Below are positions 5,577 to 10,130 of a stretch of 10,130 bases of DNA, piece by piece. Numbering within the stretch: the stretch's first letter is position 1; every line of letters starts with the position of its first letter. Source of the DNA: CAZCBJ01 sp964496705 (GTDB lineage: Bacteria; Chloroflexota; Anaerolineae; Anaerolineales; Anaerolineaceae). The notes under the pieces are model-generated. The model was given only the letters and a program-made list of their open reading frames with translations, was not told where the DNA came from and made no database searches. Position numbers and translations under genes: made by a program. The stretch is taken from positions 1-10,130 of the forward strand of contig CAZCBJ010000142.1 of the NCBI GenBank assembly GCA_964496705.1, read 5' to 3'.

Positions 5577-6467
5577 ATGCATACTGCGCATCCCGGAATT
5601 CCAGAGTTTGATTATATCAAGCCTGCCAGCCTGAAAGAGGCCAGCCAATTCCTGGCCGAGCATGCCGGCGAGGCGCGCCCCTTCATGGGCGGTACGGATA
5701 CTTTTGTCAGGATGCGGGACGGCTTCTGGAAAGATCGATACCTGGTGGATGTGAAATGTCTCGAAGGGATGAAGGACATCCACTTTGACGCGGACAAAGG
5801 CCTGATCATCGGAGCGGCTGTGCCCATGAATCAGGTCATCACCCATCCGGATGCCATCCAGCATTATCCCTTACTGGTGGAAGCTGCCAAAACGGTGGCC
5901 AGTTACCAGCTACGCTCGCGCGCAACCATCGCGGGCAACCTGTGCAACGCCTCGCCCGCCGGCGACACCACCGGCGCCTGCATCGTTTACGCAGGCGTCT
6001 TGTTGGTCCACGGTTTGAACGGCGTCCGTGAAGAACCGCTGGCCGGCTTCTTCAAAGGACCCGGCAAGACCGCCCTGCAACCCGGGGATATCGTCATCGC
6101 CATCCGCCTGCCCATCCCGCCCAAAGGCGCGGCGGGCAAATACATCAAGCTGGGTCGCAACAATCTCAGCGACCTGGCCATCGTGGGGGTGACGGTGCTC
6201 GCCTGGGCGGACAAGGACTGCCCATCCGGGTACCGCTTCCGCATCGCGCTGGCTTCGGTCGCGCCAGTGCCGCTGGTTGCGGCAAAGGCGGAGGAAATCC
6301 TGGCTGCCGGCCCCCTGACCCCCGAAACCATCGAAGCCGCAGCCGCAGCCGCCATGCAGGCAGCCACGCCGATTGACGACGTTCGCGGCGGGGCGAAATA
6401 CCGCAAGGCGATGGTGCACAACCTGACCCGCAAAGCGGTGACCGAAGTCGCCGCCCGCTTCAAATAA
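5577..6467 (+). CDS. Molybdenum hydroxylase FAD-binding (medium) subunit, xanthine dehydrogenase family
   Basis: The product has 296 residues from ATG 5577, the usual size for a free-standing FAD subunit (XdhB/CoxM type). It takes electrons from the [2Fe-2S] subunit and passes them to NAD or another acceptor. The PCMH-type FAD-binding fold is marked by MGGTD at 37-41 and TIAGNLCNASPAGDT at 117-131, the two pyrophosphate/flavin-binding loops of the family. GLIIGAAVPMNQV (75-87) precedes the second loop, and the C-terminal CO-dehydrogenase flavoprotein domain covers about 185-296. The extra iron-sulfur loop known from the 4-hydroxybenzoyl-CoA reductase beta subunit is not seen, and the length leaves no room for it. 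It is the first gene of the plus-strand operon; the next gene starts 10 bp after its stop with an AAGGAGG site overlapping the TAA. The substrate is not revealed by this subunit. Confidence 0.94.
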   Translation: MHTAHPGIPEFDYIKPASLKEASQFLAEHAGEARPFMGGTDTFVRMRDGFWKDRYLVDVKCLEGMKDIHFDADKGLIIGAAVPMNQVITHPDAIQHYPLLVEAAKTVASYQLRSRATIAGNLCNASPAGDTTGACIVYAGVLLVHGLNGVREEPLAGFFKGPGKTALQPGDIVIAIRLPIPPKGAAGKYIKLGRNNLSDLAIVGVTVLAWADKDCPSGYRFRIALASVAPVPLVAAKAEEILAAGPLTPETIEAAAAAAMQAATPIDDVRGGAKYRKAMVHNLTRKAVTEVAARFK

Positions 6468-6477
6468 GGAGGCAGAC

Positions 6478-6948
6478 ATGAGTTTTCATCGCATCACCCT
6501 CAACGTGAACGGCGTCACCGAAATGGTGGACGTAACCTCCAACATAACCTTGCTGCAAATGCTGCGCGAGAAATTGGGTCTGACCGGCACCAAGAATGGC
6601 TGCGCGGCCGGCGAATGCGGCGCCTGCACGGTGATGCTGAACGGCGAACCGACCAATTCCTGCATGGTGCTCGCGGTGGAATGCGACGGCGCCGAGGTGG
6701 TGACCGTCGAAGGGCTGGCCAAAGAAGGCAAGTTGGACCCGCTGCAAGAAGCCATCATCGATGAAGGCGGCGTCCAGTGCGGTTTCTGCACGCCGGGCGT
6801 GTTGATCTCAGCTCGCGCGCTGTTGAATCGCAATCCCACCCCCAGCGAAGACGACATCCGCACTGCGCTGGTCGGCAATCTGTGCCGCTGCACCGGCTAT
6901 GTGCGCATCATTGACGCCGTAAAAAAAGCGGCTCAACGGAGCCAATAA
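6478..6948 (+). CDS. Molybdenum hydroxylase [2Fe-2S] (small) subunit
   Basis: The product has 156 residues, the normal length. It relays electrons from the molybdenum centre to FAD in the heterotrimer. The N-terminal plant-ferredoxin-like domain binds one cluster through C42, C47, C50 (GCAAGECGAC) and C62. The C-terminal four-helix domain binds the other through C101, C104 (QCGFC), C136 and C138 (CRC). All eight cysteines are present, and Q100, next to the pterin in related structures, is conserved. The start is set by AAGGAGG at 6466-6472. The next gene begins 10 bp downstream behind the same arrangement: the string AATAAGGAGGC occurs at both the FAD/[2Fe-2S] and the [2Fe-2S]/Mo junctions, so the stop codon overlaps the ribosome site both times. 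This suggests even, coupled translation of the three subunits. The family is certain, the substrate unknown. Confidence 0.96.
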   Translation: MSFHRITLNVNGVTEMVDVTSNITLLQMLREKLGLTGTKNGCAAGECGACTVMLNGEPTNSCMVLAVECDGAEVVTVEGLAKEGKLDPLQEAIIDEGGVQCGFCTPGVLISARALLNRNPTPSEDDIRTALVGNLCRCTGYVRIIDAVKKAAQRSQ

Positions 6949-6958
6949 GGAGGCTGAA

Positions 6959-9316
6959 ATGACAAAACAAATGAGCCGTGATACCGTACCTCAACCCGTC
7001 GGGATGAGCGTTCCGCGCCTGGACGCGCGTGAAAAAGCCACCGGCGCAGCCACCTACGCCGATGATATCCAATTCGGTCCGGGCATGCTGTTCGCCCGCG
7101 CCGTGCGCAGCCCCCACCCCCACGCGCTGATCAAGAAGATTGACATCAGCAAAGCCAAAGCCCTGCCCGGGGTCAAAGCAGTGGTGACCGGCGAGGATTT
7201 CCCCGGTTACATGGGCCTGTATTTGCAGGACCGCACCATCCTGGCCCGCGACCGCGTGCGCTACGTGGGCGATCCGGTGGCTGTGGTGGCCGCAGTCAGT
7301 GAAGAGGTCGCCGAGAAAGCTGTGGCGTTGGTGGAAGTTGAATATGAGCCGCTGCCGGGCGTCTTTGACCCGGAATTCGGCGCGACCCCCGAAGCGCCCC
7401 TGCTGCATCCCAAGCTGGGCGACTACAAGGTAGCCAACTTTATCTTCCCCCAGCCGGGCAGCAACATCTCCAACCATTTCCGCGTGCGCAAGGGCGACAC
7501 GGATGCCGCTTTCGCGCAGTGCGCGGCGGTCGTGGAAGCCAAGTTTTCCGTCCCGCACATTCAGCACGTGCCCATCGAACCGCATATTGCCATCGCCAAG
7601 GTGGACGAGACTGGCAAGGTGACCCTGTGGGGATCCTCGCAATCGCCCTTCGCCCAGCGCAACCTGCTGGCCAAGGGTCTGGGCATCTCGCAGAGCGATA
7701 TCCAGGTCATCGCCCCCTATGTGGGCGGTGGCTTCGGCTCCAAGGCCGGGTTGAGCATGGAATCGCTGGCCGTGGCCGTGGCGCACAAGGTGCGCGGCCG
7801 CCCGGTGAAAATGCGCCTGACCCGCGAGGAGGAGTTCCACTGCTCCTTCGTGCGCCAGGCGATGGTAGCCCATTTCAAGATGGGCTGCGACAAGAATGGC
7901 AAATTGCTGGCGATGGAAAACCGTTATTACTGGGACGGCGGCGCCTACACCGAATACGGCGTGAACATCACCCGCGCCTCGGGCTATTCCAGCACCGGGC
8001 CCTACAACGTTCCCAACGTGAAAGCCGATGCCTACTGCGTCTACACCAATCACCCTGTCTCCGGACCGATGCGCGGTTTTGGCATGCCCGAATTGCATTC
8101 CGGGCTGGAGCAGTGCATCGACATCCTGGCCGAGAAAATCGGTATGGACCCGGTGGAATTCCGCGCGTTGAACTGCATCAAGCAGGGCGACAATTTGGTC
8201 ACCGGCGGCCAAATGCATCCCACCGGTCTGTCGCAGTGCATTGAAAAGGTGGCCAAAGCCATCGACTGGGGCACAGAATCCAAACCCAGCGCACCCAACA
8301 AGCGGCGCGGCAAGGGCATCGCCATCATGTGGAAAGCCCCCGCCATGCCGCCCAACGCCGGTTCTTCGGCCTGGGTCAAGATGAACGAGGATGGCACCGT
8401 CACCGTCAGCGTGGGCGGGCAGGAACTGGGCCAGGGCACCTTCACTGTCATGGCGCAGATGGCTGCCGGAGAACTGGGTGTACCCTATGAATGGGTGCGC
8501 GTTGAAACCCCGGTGGACACCGATTACAGCCCCTATGAATGGCAAACCGTGGCCAGCCGCCTGACCTGGAGCATGGGCAATGCGGTGGTGGCTGCGGCGC
8601 GCGACGCCCGCCATCAGATACTGGAGATGGTCGCCAAACACTGGGACGAAAACCCTGAAGACCTGGACATCGTCAACGGCGTGGTGATTTCATACAAGAG
8701 TGAAGAATCGATGTCCATCAAAGACATCGTCATCTACGGCATCGCCAAACCGGGCGATCAGGGCTGGATCGGCGGACCGGTGGTTGGGCGCGGCAACTTC
8801 ATGCCCACCTACGTCACCGGGCTGGACGCGCAGACCGGCCAGGGCGCGAGAGCGGTGGTGCATTACACCACCGGCGCCCAGGCAGTTGAGGTGGAAGTGG
8901 ACATGGAGACCGGCAAGGTGAATGTGATCCGCGCGGCGGGCGCTTTCGATGTGGGCAAGGCAATCAATCCGGACATGGTCAAAGCCCAAATTGAAGGCGG
9001 GCTGGTGCAGGGCATGAGCACCGCCCTCTTCGAAGGGCTGAAGCTGAAAGACGGCGTGCTGACCAATCCCAGCTTCGTGGATTACCGCATCGCCACCAGC
9101 GCCGACATCCCCGAGCATATTGACGCCATCATTGTGGAAGTGCCGCAGGATGACGGCCCATGGGGCGCGCGCGGTGTGGGCGAACACTCGATGGTGCCGA
9201 CCATGCCAGCCATCGCCAACGCCATTTACAATGCTGTCGGCATCCGCATGCAAACCCCGCCCTATCTGTCCGAAAAAGTGTACCTGGCGATGCAGGAAAA
9301 AGGCGTCGTCCAATAA
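6959..9316 (+). CDS. Molybdenum hydroxylase molybdopterin-binding (large) subunit, xanthine dehydrogenase family
   Basis: The product has 785 residues, the usual size for a separate Mo subunit. It binds the molybdopterin cofactor and hydroxylates the substrate with water-derived oxygen. The N-terminal a/b hammerhead domain covers about 25-135 (GVPR-like start, then EKATGAATYADDI). Cofactor-binding marks are Q228 (SSQSPF), YVGGGFGSKAG (254-264), GPMRGFGMPE (369-378, including R372), GGQELGQGTF (486-495), GAFDVGKAINPD (661-672), and the catalytic base E742 in RGVGEHS. The 369-378 loop is the xanthine dehydrogenase-like type, not the AYXCSFR loop of form I carbon monoxide dehydrogenase, so CO oxidation is unlikely. 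Candidate substrates include purines, other N-heterocycles and aldehydes; sequence alone cannot decide. The start follows AAGGAGG at 6947-6953. The stop is followed 36 bases later by a second in-frame TAA (9353-9355). Maturation likely needs the XdhC protein encoded on the other strand. Confidence 0.95.
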   Translation: MTKQMSRDTVPQPVGMSVPRLDAREKATGAATYADDIQFGPGMLFARAVRSPHPHALIKKIDISKAKALPGVKAVVTGEDFPGYMGLYLQDRTILARDRVRYVGDPVAVVAAVSEEVAEKAVALVEVEYEPLPGVFDPEFGATPEAPLLHPKLGDYKVANFIFPQPGSNISNHFRVRKGDTDAAFAQCAAVVEAKFSVPHIQHVPIEPHIAIAKVDETGKVTLWGSSQSPFAQRNLLAKGLGISQSDIQVIAPYVGGGFGSKAGLSMESLAVAVAHKVRGRPVKMRLTREEEFHCSFVRQAMVAHFKMGCDKNGKLLAMENRYYWDGGAYTEYGVNITRASGYSSTGPYNVPNVKADAYCVYTNHPVSGPMRGFGMPELHSGLEQCIDILAEKIGMDPVEFRALNCIKQGDNLVTGGQMHPTGLSQCIEKVAKAIDWGTESKPSAPNKRRGKGIAIMWKAPAMPPNAGSSAWVKMNEDGTVTVSVGGQELGQGTFTVMAQMAAGELGVPYEWVRVETPVDTDYSPYEWQTVASRLTWSMGNAVVAAARDARHQILEMVAKHWDENPEDLDIVNGVVISYKSEESMSIKDIVIYGIAKPGDQGWIGGPVVGRGNFMPTYVTGLDAQTGQGARAVVHYTTGAQAVEVEVDMETGKVNVIRAAGAFDVGKAINPDMVKAQIEGGLVQGMSTALFEGLKLKDGVLTNPSFVDYRIATSADIPEHIDAIIVEVPQDDGPWGARGVGEHSMVPTMPAIANAIYNAVGIRMQTPPYLSEKVYLAMQEKGVVQ

Positions 9317-9322
9317 ACATCC

Positions 9323-9391
9323 AAGCTGATTGAGCTGATCAAGACCAAACCATAAAAAGGAGAAAAAACATGAAACTGATTGATCTGACCA
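9323..9391 (+). repeat. Imperfect 19-bp direct repeat at the cyclase gene start
   Basis: Bases 9323-9341 and 9373-9391 match at 16 of 19 positions, offset by 50 bp. The downstream copy is the start of the cyclase gene (KLIDLT); the upstream copy lies in the gap and reads KLIELI in the frame of the preceding gene, between its TAA (9314-9316) and a second TAA (9353-9355). It may be a remnant of a local duplication of the gene start, or chance. Confidence 0.3.
9357..9362 (+). promoter_or_regulatory. Ribosome binding site of the cyclase-family gene
   Basis: AAGGAG ends 7 bases before ATG 9370, within an A-rich stretch. It supports this start, after a 53-bp gap with no terminator-like hairpin, so the gene is probably part of the hydroxylase operon. 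Confidence 0.7.
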
Positions 9392-10130
9392 TCCCCCTCG
9401 GCATAGGCACCCCGGCCTGGCCAACCTACGAACCGCTGCAGGTCAAATACTTCAAGCGTCTGGCCCCCAACGGCGCCAACGGACAATTGCTGACCCACTC
9501 CAACCACCTCGGCACCCACCTGGACGGCGAAATCCACTTCCACACCCCCGGCAAGGATATGGCCTCACTGGAAATGGATTTCCTGGCCAACGAAGCCGCG
9601 GTGGTCGACCTGAGCGATGTGTGCGGTGACTATGATGTGTACACCAGCAAGATGGTGGAGGAGCGCGTGGAGGTGAAAAAGGGCGATATCCTGATCATCC
9701 ACACCGGTTATCACCACTTCGGCTGGGACATGCCCACCGCCAATGAAATCCGCTACATGGTCATGCACCCCGGTCCGGACCGCGAATTTGCTGAGTGGTC
9801 CAAGGAAAAAGAGTTGCGCTGGATCGGCGTGGACTGCGGCTCGGCGGATCACCCGATGAACACCATCATCCGCGATTGGATGCCGCGCCAGGCGCGCCAG
9901 GCGGAGAAGGTCTTCAAGAAGAAGCAAGGCATGCCGCTGGCGGAGTTCTTCGATGACAGCAAATACCAACTCATGCACCTGGAAATGTTTCCGCACGGAA
10001 TCATCCACGCCGAGTGCATCGGCGGCGAGCTGGACCTGCTGCTCAACCGGCGCACCAAGATCGGCTTCTTCCCCTGGCGCTTCGTGGACGGCGAATCAAG
10101 CATCGGCCGTTGCGTAGCCTTTGTGGAAGA
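9370..10130 (+). CDS. Cyclase-family (PF04199) metal-dependent hydrolase, 3' end outside window
   Basis: The frame is open for 253 residues to the window edge. The fold is that of the cyclase / kynurenine formamidase family, metal-dependent amidases and cyclic-amide or ester hydrolases that include bacterial KynB and isatin hydrolase. The opening KLIDLTIPLGIGTPAWP is typical. The metal site appears as H46, H50, D52 and H56 in HLGTHLDGEIHF; most family members have Pro two residues before the last His, here Ile. D155 and H161 (GVDCGSADH) and E215 (HAECIGG) fit the later conserved positions, followed by a normal C-terminal strand region (GFFPWRF, GRCVAFVE). The stretch about 165-200 (MPRQARQAEKVFKKK) is longer than in compact members. 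As the last visible gene of the operon, it is likely to hydrolyse a ring or amide made by the hydroxylase; that is inference from context. The stop codon is not seen. Confidence 0.88.
   Translation, partial: MKLIDLTIPLGIGTPAWPTYEPLQVKYFKRLAPNGANGQLLTHSNHLGTHLDGEIHFHTPGKDMASLEMDFLANEAAVVDLSDVCGDYDVYTSKMVEERVEVKKGDILIIHTGYHHFGWDMPTANEIRYMVMHPGPDREFAEWSKEKELRWIGVDCGSADHPMNTIIRDWMPRQARQAEKVFKKKQGMPLAEFFDDSKYQLMHLEMFPHGIIHAECIGGELDLLLNRRTKIGFFPWRFVDGESSIGRCVAFVE

Noticed and set aside
6908..8641. A 577-codon open frame on the minus strand, opposite the Mo subunit gene
   Set aside because: It mirrors a confidently identified gene; its His/Gly/Ala-rich product has no recognisable domain and is what antisense reading of GC-rich codons gives.
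6959..9316. Carbon monoxide dehydrogenase large subunit (CoxL)
   Set aside because: The active-site loop reads GPMRGFGMPE rather than the AYXCSFR of form I CoxL, so a xanthine dehydrogenase-like hydroxylase fits better.

Overview
The window reads as a stretch of a GC-rich bacterial chromosome, with short intergenic gaps, Shine-Dalgarno sites of the AAGGAGG type and GTG or ATG starts. The style of the Rho C-terminus, the PolX with fused PHP domain, and the membrane-anchored LysM/M23 protein suggest Chloroflexota, perhaps Anaerolineae. That placement is an inference from family resemblance only. No rRNA, tRNA, CRISPR array, insertion sequence or phage gene was seen.

Left part (1-3249, plus strand): the 3' end of rho, then a membrane-anchored protein with two LysM modules and an M23 endopeptidase domain, then a PolX DNA polymerase/PHP protein that starts inside the stop of the M23 gene (GTGA overlap). 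These look like housekeeping genes in one transcription direction. PolX carries an unusual change: the third catalytic aspartate of the polymerase site is glutamine, and the arginine two residues on is tryptophan, while all PHP metal ligands are present.

Middle (3246-5193, minus strand): a convergent pair of genes whose stop codons overlap by 4 bp inside a short dyad, then an XdhC/CoxI-type molybdenum-cofactor accessory protein, and upstream of it a DUF2877 (AllH-family) protein. These two genes are only 4 bp apart and form one minus-strand unit.

Intergenic (5194-5576): a 383-bp region, AT-rich in its first ~75 bp, between the divergent units. It holds operator-like inverted repeats, candidate promoter hexamers, a stem-forming leader segment and an orphan Shine-Dalgarno sequence.

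Right part (5577-10130, plus strand): a three-subunit molybdenum hydroxylase of the xanthine dehydrogenase family, in the order FAD subunit, [2Fe-2S] subunit, Mo subunit. It is followed by a cyclase-family (PF04199) metal hydrolase that runs off the window.

Together, the divergent middle and right units suggest a catabolic locus. A molybdenum hydroxylase would hydroxylate an N-heterocycle (purine-like or other) or an aldehyde, XdhC would prepare the cofactor, the cyclase-family hydrolase could open a resulting cyclic amide, and the DUF2877 protein might act on a downstream carbamoyl or ureido product. The substrate cannot be read from the sequence.
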